Below are positions 30,015 through 39,179 of a stretch of 64,000 nt of DNA, piece after piece; the stretch's first letter is position 1, and every line of letters begins with the position of its first letter. The position numbers and the translations under genes are program-made. The notes under the pieces are model-generated. The model made no database searches, was not told the DNA's origin, and saw only the letters and a program-made list of their open reading frames with translations. The DNA lies in NCBI RefSeq assembly GCF_000828615.1, contig NZ_AP012273.1, positions 558,001-622,000 on the forward strand, written 5' to 3'. The DNA comes from Thiolapillus brandeum (lineage in GTDB: Bacteria > Pseudomonadota > Gammaproteobacteria > Chromatiales > Chromatiaceae).

Positions 30015-31180
30015 GTGCCGTTGCCAATGCCATGCCCATGACTTCGCGGAATACCCCGGCGGTGGATTGGGTGCTGTTGCTGGCGGTGCTGGCCCTCGTG
30101 GGCCTGGGTATCGTCATGGTCAGTTCTGCGTCACTGCACCTGGCGGGAAGCGGTGGTTCGTTCCGTTACCTGAGCAAGCACCTGATTGCCTTGAGCCTGG
30201 GCCTGACAGGTGGCTTCGTGGCGCTGCAGATTCCCACTCAGTGGTGGGAGAAGGGCAGTACCTGGTTGTACTTTTTCGGCTTGCTGCTGCTGGCGGTGGT
30301 GCTGGTGCCCGGATTGGGAAAAACCGTCAATGGCGCGACCCGATGGGTGGCCATTGGGCCGTTCAACCTGCAAACATCCGAGTTCATGAAGCTGTTCATA
30401 ATCTTTTACATGGCGGGTTATCTGGTCAGGCGGCAGGTGGAAGTGGCACATAGTGTCTGGGGCGTGATCAAACCACTGCTATTGCTTTCAGTGGCTGTTT
30501 TCATGCTCATGGCGCAGCCTGATTTCGGCACCACCGTAGTGCTGCTTGCCACGGTCCTGGGCCTGTTGTTCCTGGGCGGAGCCCCCTTGTGGCAGTTTGC
30601 GCTGCTGTTGCTGCTGGCAATGCTGGGCGGAGCGGTGCTGGTGATTACTTCACCCTATCGGCTGGAACGGGTCACTTCCTTTCTCAACCCCTGGGCGGAT
30701 CCCCTGGATTCCGGCTACCAGCTCTCCCAGGCCCTGATTGCCTTTGGCCGGGGGGAATGGACGGGAGTAGGTTTGGGCAACGGCATACAGAAACAGTTCT
30801 ACCTGCCCGAAGCCCACACGGATTTCATCATGGCGGTGATTGGTGAAGAATTCGGCCTGCTGGGAACACTCACGGTTATTGCCCTGTTCAGCATCCTGGT
30901 ATGGCGGGCCTTCAGTATTGGCGCCGCGGCAGAAGCCATGCAGCAGCGTTTTTCCGCCTATGTGGCATACGGTATCGGCCTGTGGTTGGGAATGCAGGCC
31001 TTTATCAATATTGGGGTGAATGTGGGCATGCTGCCCACCAAGGGACTGACCCTGCCGTTTATCAGCTATGGCAGCAACAGCATGATCATTGCCTGCCTGG
31101 CCATCGGCGTGTTGCTGCGCATTCACTGGGAGAATGTTACGGGCCACAAAGGGCCGGGGGGAGTGCCGTGGCGCGTGTGA
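30011..31180 (+). CDS. ftsW: Septal peptidoglycan glycosyltransferase FtsW (SEDS)
   Basis: A 389-residue SEDS-family membrane protein with about ten helices that polymerises lipid II at the septum as partner of FtsI. The family signatures NGATRWV, the catalytic aspartate region AQPDFGTTVV, EAHTDFIMAVIGEEFG and LPFISYGSNS are present. The open frame reaches a TTG at 30005, but the ATG at 30011 forms an ATGA overlap with murD and is preferred. It overlaps murG by about 13 bp. Confidence 0.97.
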   Translation: MSAVANAMPMTSRNTPAVDWVLLLAVLALVGLGIVMVSSASLHLAGSGGSFRYLSKHLIALSLGLTGGFVALQIPTQWWEKGSTWLYFFGLLLLAVVLVPGLGKTVNGATRWVAIGPFNLQTSEFMKLFIIFYMAGYLVRRQVEVAHSVWGVIKPLLLLSVAVFMLMAQPDFGTTVVLLATVLGLLFLGGAPLWQFALLLLLAMLGGAVLVITSPYRLERVTSFLNPWADPLDSGYQLSQALIAFGRGEWTGVGLGNGIQKQFYLPEAHTDFIMAVIGEEFGLLGTLTVIALFSILVWRAFSIGAAAEAMQQRFSAYVAYGIGLWLGMQAFINIGVNVGMLPTKGLTLPFISYGSNSMIIACLAIGVLLRIHWENVTGHKGPGGVPWRV

Positions 31181-32238
31181 TGATTATGGCCGGAGGCACT
31201 GGTGGCCACGTATTCCCCGCCCTGGCGGTGGCCCGGGAGCTGCGTGAACGTGGCTGGGACGTGGACTGGATGGGAACTCCCGACAGTTTTGAAGCGCGCA
31301 CGGTTCCACCGGAGGGCTTTCCCCTGCACACCATTTCCGCCTACCGCCTGCGTGGCCAGGGATTGGGAGGATTGATGCTGGCGCCTTTCCGGCTGTTGCG
31401 TGCCATGGGACAGGCGGGTAGGGTGCTGCGCCACTCGCGTCCTCAGGTGGTATTGGGCATGGGAGGGTTCGTCACCGGCCCCGGTGGACTCATGAGCCGG
31501 GTGCTGGGTATCCCCCTGGTGATCCATGAGCAGAACACCATTCCCGGCCTGACCAACCGCTGGCTGGCGAAGATTGCCGCCCGGGTGCTGGAAGCCTTTC
31601 CCGGCAGTTTCCCGGCTTCTGTGGGGGCTACTGAAACCGGCAACCCGGTGCGGGCGGATATTCTTGCCGTAGCCCCCCCGGAACAGCGGCTGGCGGGGCG
31701 CAAGGATCCCCTGCGCATACTCGTGATTGGTGGTTCTTTGGGGGCTGTGGCTCTCAATGAGGAAATCCCTCCGGCTCTGGCCCGATTGGAGCAGCCCATG
31801 GAGATCCGCCACCAGGCGGGCCGGGGCAAGGCTGGGGCCGCCAGTGACCTGTATGCCGGGTTGGCACTGAAGGCGCAGGTAAGTGAGTTTATCGATGACA
31901 TGGCCGGCGCCCTGGCCTGGGCCGATCTGGTGATCTGCCGGGCAGGAGCCTTGACGATCTCGGAACTGGCGGCGGTGGGCGTGGCTTCCGTGCTGGTGCC
32001 CTTCCCGCATGCGGTGGATGACCATCAGACCCGAAATGCCCGGTACCTGGTGGAGGCAGGTGCCGCCCTTCTTCAACCCCAGTCCTCCATTGATACACAA
32101 GCTCTGGTGCAGAAACTGGCAGGACTCCTGGAAAACAGGAAGCTGCTGCTGGAAATGGCCATGGCTGCCCGGGCTCTTGGGCGGCCCCGGGCCACACAAC
32201 AGGTTGCCGATGAGTGCGCTGCGCAGGTGAAGACATGA
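31168..32238 (+). CDS. murG: UDP-GlcNAc:lipid I N-acetylglucosaminyltransferase MurG
   Basis: A 356-residue GT28 enzyme that adds GlcNAc to lipid I to make lipid II on the inner face of the membrane. The N-terminal [16 protein letters not shown] loop, [22 protein letters not shown] and the C-terminal GGSLGA donor site are seen. The frame is open far upstream through ftsW. GTG at 31168 (giving [10 protein letters not shown]) follows a GGGGGGAG ribosome binding site and matches the usual family N-terminus; ATG at 31180 is the alternative. It overlaps ftsW by 13 bp and murC by 4 bp. Confidence 0.95.
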   Translation: MARVMIMAGGTGGHVFPALAVARELRERGWDVDWMGTPDSFEARTVPPEGFPLHTISAYRLRGQGLGGLMLAPFRLLRAMGQAGRVLRHSRPQVVLGMGGFVTGPGGLMSRVLGIPLVIHEQNTIPGLTNRWLAKIAARVLEAFPGSFPASVGATETGNPVRADILAVAPPEQRLAGRKDPLRILVIGGSLGAVALNEEIPPALARLEQPMEIRHQAGRGKAGAASDLYAGLALKAQVSEFIDDMAGALAWADLVICRAGALTISELAAVGVASVLVPFPHAVDDHQTRNARYLVEAGAALLQPQSSIDTQALVQKLAGLLENRKLLLEMAMAARALGRPRATQQVADECAAQVKT

Positions 32239-33674
32239 CTGATATCCGTGACATGAGCAATGCCCCGCGGGTACATGCTGCTGAAGCCATGGGACGCATG
32301 CGCCGCCTGCACTTCGTGGGCATCGGTGGATCCGGCATGAACGGTATTGCCCAGGTGATGCTCAACCTGGGGTACGAGATCAGTGGCTCTGATCTTGCAG
32401 AAAATGCCGCCACCCGGCGCCTGCAGGAGCAGGGCGCGGTCATTCACATAGGGCATGCGCAAAGCCATGTCCAGGGAGTGGATGCGGTGATCATCTCCAG
32501 TGCGGTCACCAACGAAAATCCTGAAGTTCTAGCGGCTCGGGAACTGCGCATCCCGGTAGTGCCCCGGGCGGAAATGCTGGCGGAGATCATGCGCTTCCGT
32601 TATGGCATCGCCGTGGCCGGTACCCATGGCAAGACCACCACCACCAGTCTGGCGGCCAGCCTGCTCATCGAGGGGGGCATGGATCCCACCTTCGTTATTG
32701 GTGGCCGACTCAATGCCGCAGGCAGCTATGCCCGTTTGGGAACGGGTGAGATTCTGGTGGCGGAAGCTGATGAAAGCGATGCCTCCTTTCTCTATCTGCA
32801 GCCCATGATGGCCGTTGTCACCAACGTGGATCGGGATCACATGGGCACCTATGGTGGTGAATTTTCCCGCCTGCAGGATGCTTTCGTTGAATTCCTGCAT
32901 CATCTGCCTTTCTACGGTTTGGCGGTGCTCTGTGTGGACGATGAAGAAGTACGCAGGCTTCTGCCCCGGGTAACGCGTCAGGTGCTGGGATATGGCACCC
33001 GGGAAGAGGCGGATCTGCGCGCTGTCGATATTCAGTATGAGGGTCAGAGTTCCCGGTTCACTGTGGTACGCAGGGGGCAGGCGCCTTTCCAGGTGAGTCT
33101 GAATCTGCCGGGGAAACACAATGTGCTGAATGCTTTGGCAGCTATTGGTGTAGCCCTGGAGATGGGCGTTTCCGTACCGGCCATACAGAAGGCTCTGGCG
33201 GGTTTTCAGGGTATCGGACGGCGTTTCCAGGTGTATGAACACTGCAGCTTTGGTGATGGTGATTTTATGCTGGTGGATGATTATGGCCACCATCCCCGGG
33301 AAGTGTCGGCCACCTTGCAGGCGGTACGCCAGGGCTGGCCGGAGCGCCGCCTGGTACTGGTGTTCCAGCCACACCGTTACAGCCGCACCCGGGATGCTTT
33401 CGATGACTTTGTGGAAGTGCTTTCCGGCGCGGATGTATTGGTGCTGAACGAGGTCTATGCCGCCGGGGAGACTTCCCTGGCGGATGCCGATGGCCGTGCC
33501 CTGAGCCGGGCAGTACGGGCCAGGGGCCAAATCGATCCGGTGTTCGTAAGCCAGCTTGCGGATCTGCCGGAAGTGCTCAAGGGGGTTGTCCGTGAGGGCG
33601 ACATGGTGCTCATGATGGGAGCAGGTGATATCGGACAGATGGCAGCACAGCTGTCGGAGGACTGGTGCAAATGA
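32235..33674 (+). CDS. murC: UDP-N-acetylmuramate:L-alanine ligase
   Basis: A 479-residue Mur ligase that adds the first amino acid, L-alanine, to UDP-MurNAc. The N-terminal [11 protein letters not shown] nucleotide-binding turn, the ATP loop [11 protein letters not shown] and the [10 protein letters not shown] region are present. The chosen ATG overlaps the murG stop (ATGA) although the frame is open upstream. It is followed by a 150-bp stretch before murB, the first loose junction in the operon. Confidence 0.97.
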   Translation: MTDIRDMSNAPRVHAAEAMGRMRRLHFVGIGGSGMNGIAQVMLNLGYEISGSDLAENAATRRLQEQGAVIHIGHAQSHVQGVDAVIISSAVTNENPEVLAARELRIPVVPRAEMLAEIMRFRYGIAVAGTHGKTTTTSLAASLLIEGGMDPTFVIGGRLNAAGSYARLGTGEILVAEADESDASFLYLQPMMAVVTNVDRDHMGTYGGEFSRLQDAFVEFLHHLPFYGLAVLCVDDEEVRRLLPRVTRQVLGYGTREEADLRAVDIQYEGQSSRFTVVRRGQAPFQVSLNLPGKHNVLNALAAIGVALEMGVSVPAIQKALAGFQGIGRRFQVYEHCSFGDGDFMLVDDYGHHPREVSATLQAVRQGWPERRLVLVFQPHRYSRTRDAFDDFVEVLSGADVLVLNEVYAAGETSLADADGRALSRAVRARGQIDPVFVSQLADLPEVLKGVVREGDMVLMMGAGDIGQMAAQLSEDWCK

Positions 33675-33841
33675 AACAACGAGACGTGATCAGATATCTG
33701 CACATGGGTTGTGGCGAATCATTGGCGGCACGCCAGTTTCCCCGGCCGGGGCGGGTTGCGGAGGTTGTCCATCAGCAACAGGGCAACGGGAAAACCAGAT
33801 CCCTGCCGAAGAGGAGGAAAGCTCATGAGGAGCAATGTTGA
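33671..33841 (+). CDS. Possible small ORF between murC and murB (56 aa)
   Basis: An ATG at 33671 overlaps the murC stop as ATGA, as at most junctions in this operon, and opens a 56-codon frame ending in TGA at 33839-33841, 14 codons' worth of bases short of nothing else but overlapping the murB start in another frame by 17 bp. The product would be very basic ([18 protein letters not shown] at the start, [10 protein letters not shown] at the end) with no recognised domain. It may be a real small protein, a translational bridge between murC and murB, or chance. Nothing but position and coupling supports it. Confidence 0.3.
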   Translation: MKQRDVIRYLHMGCGESLAARQFPRPGRVAEVVHQQQGNGKTRSLPKRRKAHEEQC

Positions 33842-34724
33842 AACCGCGGTTCATTACACCATGCTGTTGATGGATGAACCCATGTCACGGCATACCACCT
33901 GGCGTGTGGGTGGGCCGGCGCGTTTTTATTTTCAACCGGCGGATGAAGCGGATCTTTCGGATTTTCTCAAGTCCCTGCCTGCAGGTGAACCCATACTCTG
34001 GTTGGGCCTTGGCAGTAATCTGCTGGTGCGTGACGGAGGCTTCAAGGGAACGGTTATCGCCACGCGTGGCCGGCTGGATTCCATTGAGGTTCTGGCGCCC
34101 AATCGCCTGCGGGTGGGTGCCGGTGCCGCCACGGCCCTGGTGGCCCGGCATGCGGCCAGGGCCGGACTGTGTGGCGCTGCCTTCCTTGCAGGGATTCCCG
34201 GCACCATGGGGGGCGCCCTGGCCATGAATGCCGGTGCCTTTGGCAGCGAGACCTGGGAGTACGTGATCAACGTCCAGACGATCGATCGGCAGGGGGTGAT
34301 TCACAGACGCACGCCGCTGGAATACAAGGTGGCCTATCGGGAGGTCATGGTGCCGGGAGAAGAGTGGTTCATCGGTTGTGAATTGCAACTGGAGCCCGGT
34401 GATACGGATGCCGAGCGTGAACGGGTGCAGAAGCTGTTGAAAAAACGCAACCAGAGCCAGCCCATTGGTCAACCCAGTGCGGGTTCCACGTTTCGCAATC
34501 CTCCCGGGGATTATGCGGCACGCCTCATAGAGGAGGCGGGTCTCAAGGGATTTCAGATGGGAGGTGCTCAGGTGTCCGGGAAACATGCCAATTTCATTAT
34601 CAATACCGGCACTGCCCGGGCAGCGGATGTGGAAGGGCTGATTCAGCATATTCAGAAGGTCGTGGAAGAACAAACCGGTGTTCGTCTGCAGACGGAAGTA
34701 CATATTGTGGGTGATCCGGCATGA
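33825..34724 (+). CDS. murB: UDP-N-acetylenolpyruvoylglucosamine reductase (type II)
   Basis: A 299-residue flavoenzyme that reduces UDP-GlcNAc-enolpyruvate to UDP-MurNAc. The FAD-binding stretches TTWRVGGPA, LGLGSNLLV and GIPGTMGGALAMNAGA are visible, and the GSTFRNP motif carries the serine used for protonation. The length and the compact C-terminus (AARLIEEAGLKG) mark the short type II MurB, unlike the approximately 340-residue E. coli type I. The frame extends upstream to 33711, but the ATG at 33825 is preceded by a perfect AGGAGGA (33812-33818), so this start is firm. Confidence 0.95.
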   Translation: MRSNVETAVHYTMLLMDEPMSRHTTWRVGGPARFYFQPADEADLSDFLKSLPAGEPILWLGLGSNLLVRDGGFKGTVIATRGRLDSIEVLAPNRLRVGAGAATALVARHAARAGLCGAAFLAGIPGTMGGALAMNAGAFGSETWEYVINVQTIDRQGVIHRRTPLEYKVAYREVMVPGEEWFIGCELQLEPGDTDAERERVQKLLKKRNQSQPIGQPSAGSTFRNPPGDYAARLIEEAGLKGFQMGGAQVSGKHANFIINTGTARAADVEGLIQHIQKVVEEQTGVRLQTEVHIVGDPA

Positions 34725-35647
34725 CGGTCAAAGCTGCAGATTTCGGCAAGGTTGCTGTCCTCATGGGCGGCTGGTCGGCGGAGCGCCAGGTTTCCCTGGA
34801 CAGCGGTGCTGCGGTGCTCGCCGGGTTGAAGAAAAATGGTGTGAATGCGCATGGCGTGGATGCCGGACGGGATATCTGCCAGGTGCTGGCTGCAGGCAAC
34901 TACGATCGCGCTTTTGTTGTCATGCATGGGCGCGGGGGAGAGGATGGCGTGATTCAGGGCATCCTGGAAACCCTGCAGATCCCCTATACGGGCAGTGGCG
35001 TGCTGGGATCCGCCCTGGGCATGGACAAGGTGCGCTGCAAGCGACTCTGGTCCGGCATGGGTTTGCCCACGCCGGAGTATCTGCTGATACGTGATGAGGA
35101 CAGCCTGGACATGGCGGGCGCCCTGGGTTTTCCCCTGGCAGTCAAGCCGGTGCATGAAGGATCCAGTATTGGTATCAGCAAGGCTGTGGATGCAGAGAGT
35201 TTACGCAGGGGCTGGGTAATGGCGCGTCAGTTCGATGATGAAGTGCTGGCGGAGCGTTGGATCGAAGGTGAGGAATACACGGTGACGATTCTGGGCGAAC
35301 AGGCTCTGCCGGTGATCCGTCTGGAGACCTCCCATGAGTTCTATGACTATGAGGCCAAGTACCAGGATGATGCCACCGGCTATCACATTCCTTGCGGTTT
35401 GTCCCCGGATGCAGAGAAAGGCATGCAGGAAATTGCGTTGCGCGCCTTCCGTGCTGTCGGTGGGCGAGGTTGGGGGCGGGTGGATTTCATGATGGATGAT
35501 GCTGCCCAGCCCTGGCTCATGGAAGTGAATACGGTACCGGGAATGACCAGCCACAGCCTGGTTCCAATGGCTGCCGCTGCCGCTGATATGGATTTCCCGA
35601 CCCTGGTATGGCACATCCTGCTCGATACTCTGGAGGCTGGTGAATGA
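34721..35647 (+). CDS. ddl: D-alanine:D-alanine ligase
   Basis: A 308-residue ATP-grasp ligase that makes the D-Ala-D-Ala dipeptide used by MurF. The N-terminal GGWSAERQVSLDSG motif, HGRGGEDG, the P-loop-like HEGSSIGISK and the C-terminal metal-binding EVNTVPGMTSHSLVP are present. It overlaps murB and ftsQ by 4 bp each. The length and position correspond to DdlB of E. coli. Confidence 0.97.
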   Translation: MTVKAADFGKVAVLMGGWSAERQVSLDSGAAVLAGLKKNGVNAHGVDAGRDICQVLAAGNYDRAFVVMHGRGGEDGVIQGILETLQIPYTGSGVLGSALGMDKVRCKRLWSGMGLPTPEYLLIRDEDSLDMAGALGFPLAVKPVHEGSSIGISKAVDAESLRRGWVMARQFDDEVLAERWIEGEEYTVTILGEQALPVIRLETSHEFYDYEAKYQDDATGYHIPCGLSPDAEKGMQEIALRAFRAVGGRGWGRVDFMMDDAAQPWLMEVNTVPGMTSHSLVPMAAAAADMDFPTLVWHILLDTLEAGE

Positions 35648-36378
35648 AGGCCGGAGCGCGCAGGCAAAACGTGGTTTTCCGGCATTGGCGGCTACTGGGT
35701 CTGTTGGGTTTTGCGCTGGTGCTGGTTGCCGGGGGGTGGGGGCTGGCTCGTTACCTGATGGATCCGCACACCCTGCCTATTCGCGCCATTCAGGTCAAGG
35801 GAGAGTTCCGCAACCTGGACCGGGAAAATGTCGAGCAGGTGCTGGCCAAGGCTGTTGATGGGGGATTCTTTAGTCTGGATCTTGGCCATCTGCGGGATGC
35901 GGTCATGGCTTCTCCCTGGGTGGCGGATGCCCGGATTACCCGGGTATGGCCGGATCGGCTGGTGGTGGATGTCACGGAAGAACAGGCCATTGCGCGTTGG
36001 GGCGACGACGGCTTGCTGAACAAGCAGGGTGAAGTGTTTCATCCACGCAAGAGGCTGAACAAGCCGTTGCCCCTGAGTTTCCGGGGTGATGAAAGCAAGG
36101 CGCCTGTAATGCTGGATTTTTTTGTCAGGGAGCAGCCGGGTTTCCGGCAACACGGCATGGCCATACGTGCTGTGACTCTGGACAAGCGTGGCGAGTGGCG
36201 GCTGGAGCTGGTGGACGGCACCCGTATCGTCATAGGCAAAGAGAATATGCATGCGCGCATCCGGCGTTTGCTGGGGGCCTACCCGGTACTGGAACAGGAA
36301 CCACGCAGGCCACAAACAGTGGACTTGCGCTATGAACAGGGCTTCGCCGTGAGCTGGCGGCCAGAGGAACAGAGCTGA
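35644..36378 (+). CDS. ftsQ: Cell division protein FtsQ
   Basis: A 244-residue bitopic protein with a short basic cytoplasmic tail, one membrane helix (about residues 17-38), a POTRA domain (from PIRAIQVKGEFRNLDRENV) and a beta domain. FtsQ recruits FtsL and FtsB to the divisome and restrains FtsWI. It overlaps ddl (ATGA) and ftsA (TGATG). Confidence 0.94.
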   Translation: MKAGARRQNVVFRHWRLLGLLGFALVLVAGGWGLARYLMDPHTLPIRAIQVKGEFRNLDRENVEQVLAKAVDGGFFSLDLGHLRDAVMASPWVADARITRVWPDRLVVDVTEEQAIARWGDDGLLNKQGEVFHPRKRLNKPLPLSFRGDESKAPVMLDFFVREQPGFRQHGMAIRAVTLDKRGEWRLELVDGTRIVIGKENMHARIRRLLGAYPVLEQEPRRPQTVDLRYEQGFAVSWRPEEQS

Positions 36379-37607
36379 TGAGAAAAGCGGGCAAAAAGAT
36401 TGTCGTGGGACTGGATATAGGTACGTCCAAGGTCGTGGCAATTGTTGGGGAAGTGACGGCTGATGGAGAGATCGAGATCATCGGTATCGGCACCCATCCC
36501 TCCCATGGCCTGAAGAAAGGGGTAGTGGTGAATATCGAATCCACCGTGCAATCCATTCAGCGTGCCGTGGAAGAAGCGGAACTCATGTCCGGTGTGGAGA
36601 TAGAGTCCGTGTATGCGGGTATCGCCGGCAGTCATGTATCCAGCCTCAACTCCCACGGCATAGTGGCTATCAATGACGGAGAGGTGAGTTCCGGCGATGT
36701 GGAGCGTGTCATCGATGCGGCGCGGGCGGTTCCCATTCCCGCGGATCAGCGCATTCTGCACATCCTTCCCCAGGAGTTCATTATCGACAACCAGGAAGGC
36801 ATACATGAACCGGTGGGAATGTGCGGGGTGCGCCTTGAAGCCCAGGTGCATATGGTCACCGGGGCGGTCAGTGCGGCGCAGAATATCATCAAGTGCGTGC
36901 GCCGCTGCGGGCTGGAAGTGCAGGATCTGATACTGGAGCAGATTGCCTCCAGCTACTCGGTGTTGGACGAAGAGGAAAAAGAACTGGGTGTGTGCCTGGT
37001 GGATATCGGCGGGGGAACCACGGATATTGCCGTGTTCACCGGGGGCTCCATTCGCCACACGGCAGTGATTCCCATTGCCGGGGATCAGGTCACCAATGAT
37101 ATTGCCGTGGCTCTGCGCACTCCCACTCATCATGCTGAAGAGATCAAGCTGCGCTATGCCTGCGCCCTGAGCAAGCTGCCTTCGGCAGATGAAACCATAG
37201 AAGTGCCCAGTATCGGTGACCGGGCGCCCCGCCGCATGTCCCGTCAGACTCTGGCGGAAGTGGTGGAACCCCGTTACGAAGAACTGCTCACCCTGGTGCA
37301 GGAAGAGCTGCGCCGCTCCGGTTTTGAGCACCTGATTGCCGGCGGCATCGTGCTTACCGGTGGCAGTTCCAAGATGGAAGGGCTGGTGGATCTTGCGGAA
37401 GAAGTCTTCCATATGCCGGTGCGCCTGGGGATTCCCCAGTATGTCACCGGCCTGGTGGATGTGGTGCGCAACCCCATACATGCCACGGGCGTGGGACTGC
37501 TGCTGTTTGGGCAGCAAAACAGTTACATCAACGTGCCCCAGGAGAACAAGGGCGCGTTGCGGGCAACCTGGGAGCGGATGAAGAGCTGGTTCCAGGGGAA
37601 TTTCTAA
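36378..37607 (+). CDS. ftsA: Cell division protein FtsA
   Basis: A 409-residue actin-like ATPase that anchors FtsZ to the membrane. The phosphate-1 motif GLDIGTSKV is at the N-terminus, the GGGTTDIAVF phosphate-2 motif and GGIVLTGGSSKMEGL adenosine motif follow, and an amphipathic membrane-targeting end (ATWERMKSWFQGNF) closes the protein. Its TAA stop lies inside the CTAA direct repeat next to the MITE-like element at 37608-37768, so the insertion left the coding sequence intact. Confidence 0.97.
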   Translation: MRKAGKKIVVGLDIGTSKVVAIVGEVTADGEIEIIGIGTHPSHGLKKGVVVNIESTVQSIQRAVEEAELMSGVEIESVYAGIAGSHVSSLNSHGIVAINDGEVSSGDVERVIDAARAVPIPADQRILHILPQEFIIDNQEGIHEPVGMCGVRLEAQVHMVTGAVSAAQNIIKCVRRCGLEVQDLILEQIASSYSVLDEEEKELGVCLVDIGGGTTDIAVFTGGSIRHTAVIPIAGDQVTNDIAVALRTPTHHAEEIKLRYACALSKLPSADETIEVPSIGDRAPRRMSRQTLAEVVEPRYEELLTLVQEELRRSGFEHLIAGGIVLTGGSSKMEGLVDLAEEVFHMPVRLGIPQYVTGLVDVVRNPIHATGVGLLLFGQQNSYINVPQENKGALRATWERMKSWFQGNF

Positions 37608-37768
37608 CAGGATGTTGAAAAAGCCCTTCCCTGGGCTTTTTCAACTCGGAAAGACAAAAATGCGATTTTGTTTTTCCTCCATTTTCAATGACTTATCGCC
37701 ATTGAAAATGGCCGCACATCCTTGTGCGGCAATCGGGCTGCCGAAAAACGGTGTTTTTCAACAGCCTG
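37608..37768. mobile_element. MITE-like element with CTAA target duplication, between ftsA and ftsZ
   Basis: A 161-bp non-coding element bounded by 16-bp imperfect terminal inverted repeats, CAGGATGTTGAAAAAG (37608-37623) and GTTTTTCAACAGCCTG (37753-37768), with two mismatches. It is flanked by a 4-bp direct repeat CTAA (37604-37607 and 37769-37772). The inside is almost all hairpins: 37614-37645 (13-bp perfect stem), 37651-37674, 37679-37711 (12-bp stem), 37711-37730 (8-bp stem) and 37736-37766. CTAA fits the YTAR target preference known for the IS5 family, which is inference about its parent. No transposase is present, so it would need one in trans. Confidence 0.72.
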
Positions 37769-37838
37769 CTAATTGATTTAAATGTGTTTAAGCGGCTCCC
37801 CGGCAGGAGCATACAGGCAGACGACAGGAGTAAGACAA

Positions 37839-39050
37839 ATGTTTGAACTAGTGGACGTAGACAGTCAGAACGCGGTAATCAAGGTTATCGGCATCGGCGG
37901 GGGTGGCGGCAACGCCGTGACCCATATGCTCAATGCCAACATCGAAGGTGTGGATTTCATCTGCGCCAACACCGATGCCCAGGCACTGAGCAATTCAGAG
38001 GTGAATACCACCCTGCAGATCGGGTCTTCTCTGACCAAGGGTCTGGGGGCGGGCGCCAATCCCCAGATTGGCCACCAGGCGGCCATGGAGGACAAGGAGC
38101 GCATTGCCGAGGCCATCAAGGGATCGGACATGATCTTCATCACCGCCGGCATGGGTGGCGGCACCGGTACCGGTGCTGCACCCGTGGTGGCGGAGGTTGC
38201 CAAGGAGCAGGGTATTCTTACCGTAGCGGTGGTTACCAAGCCCTTCCCGTTCGAGGGAGACAAACGCATGAAGGTGGCGGACATGGGGATCGAGGAACTG
38301 GGCAAGCATGTGGATTCCCTGATCACCATCCCCAATGAAAAACTGCTGGCAGTGCTGGGCAAGAGCACTACCCTGCTGGATGCCTTCAAGGCGGCCAATG
38401 ATGTGTTGCTCAATGCGGTGCAGGGTATCGCTGAACTGATTACCCGTCCCGGCCTGATCAACGTGGACTTTGCCGACGTACGCACGGTGATGGCCGAAAT
38501 GGGTATGGCCATGATGGGTTCGGGTTGTGCTTCCGGAGAAGAGCGGGCGCGCAAGGCGGCGGAAGCCGCAGTCAACTGTCCCTTGCTGGATGACTTCCAT
38601 CTGGCCGGTGCCAAAGGCGTACTGGTGAATATCACGGCAGGCCTGGATCTGGGAATTGGAGAATTTGACGAGGTGGGCACTACGGTCAAGGAATTTGCCC
38701 GTGAGGATGCCACGGTGGTGGTGGGTACCGTTATCGATCCCGAGATGCATGATGAACTGCGGGTCACTGTGGTTGCCACAGGCCTGGGCGAGGAAGAAGA
38801 GGTTCAGATCAGTCGTCCGGAGATGGAAGTCGTGGCGCCTCCCAGAGCGGTGGTTGCCCAGGCAGAGGAGAGCCTGGGTGCTGAAGAACCACCGGTTCAG
38901 CCCATGAATGCCGCCAGTTCCTATGATAATCTTGAGGTTCCCACGGCCATTCGCCGTCGCCAGGAGCAGAATGTGGCTCCCCAGGCAGCAGAAAAGCCCG
39001 ATATGGATTACCTGGATATCCCCGCATTCTTGCGCCGCCAGGCCGATTAG
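37839..39050 (+). CDS. ftsZ: Cell division protein FtsZ
   Basis: A 403-residue tubulin-like GTPase that forms the division ring. The tubulin signature GGGTGTG is at residues 106-112, and the T7 catalytic loop N208-x-D210-x-x-D213 is intact. A linker of about 60 residues ends in the conserved C-terminal peptide [12 protein letters not shown] that binds FtsA and ZipA/ZapD. The frame is open to 37782, but the ATG at 37839 with AGGAG 8 bp upstream gives the standard N-terminus (MFELVD). It is separated from ftsA by 231 bp that contain the MITE-like element. Confidence 0.98.
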   Translation: MFELVDVDSQNAVIKVIGIGGGGGNAVTHMLNANIEGVDFICANTDAQALSNSEVNTTLQIGSSLTKGLGAGANPQIGHQAAMEDKERIAEAIKGSDMIFITAGMGGGTGTGAAPVVAEVAKEQGILTVAVVTKPFPFEGDKRMKVADMGIEELGKHVDSLITIPNEKLLAVLGKSTTLLDAFKAANDVLLNAVQGIAELITRPGLINVDFADVRTVMAEMGMAMMGSGCASGEERARKAAEAAVNCPLLDDFHLAGAKGVLVNITAGLDLGIGEFDEVGTTVKEFAREDATVVVGTVIDPEMHDELRVTVVATGLGEEEEVQISRPEMEVVAPPRAVVAQAEESLGAEEPPVQPMNAASSYDNLEVPTAIRRRQEQNVAPQAAEKPDMDYLDIPAFLRRQAD

Positions 39051-39065
39051 CGCCAGGGTGTCGGT

Positions 39066-39094
39066 TTGCATTTCGGGTAAAAACAGGGTAGATT
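39066..39094 (+). promoter_or_regulatory. Candidate promoter upstream of lpxC
   Basis: TTGCAT (39066-39071) and TAGATT (39089-39094) are separated by 17 bp and match the sigma-70 boxes at 3 and 4 of 6 positions. The spacing is ideal but the boxes are only moderate. It would give lpxC its own transcript starting about 80 bp before its ATG. Confidence 0.35.
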
Positions 39095-39145
39095 AGGGAA
39101 ATCCCTGAGTCCTGTCGATGGGTTCCCTAGGGTATTTTGTTTCTT
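39094..39145 (+). terminator. Candidate terminator or attenuator after ftsZ
   Basis: TAGGGAA (39094-39100) pairs with TTCCCTA (39123-39129), extended by CCC with GGG across a 2-nt bulge, and is followed by a T-rich stretch (TATTTTGTTTCTT). It could end the dcw transcript. It overlaps the -10 box of the candidate lpxC promoter, so an attenuator role is also possible. Confidence 0.38.
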
Positions 39146-39179
39146 AACGGTATTTGGCCGGGGCGGAGAAAAAACGCTG

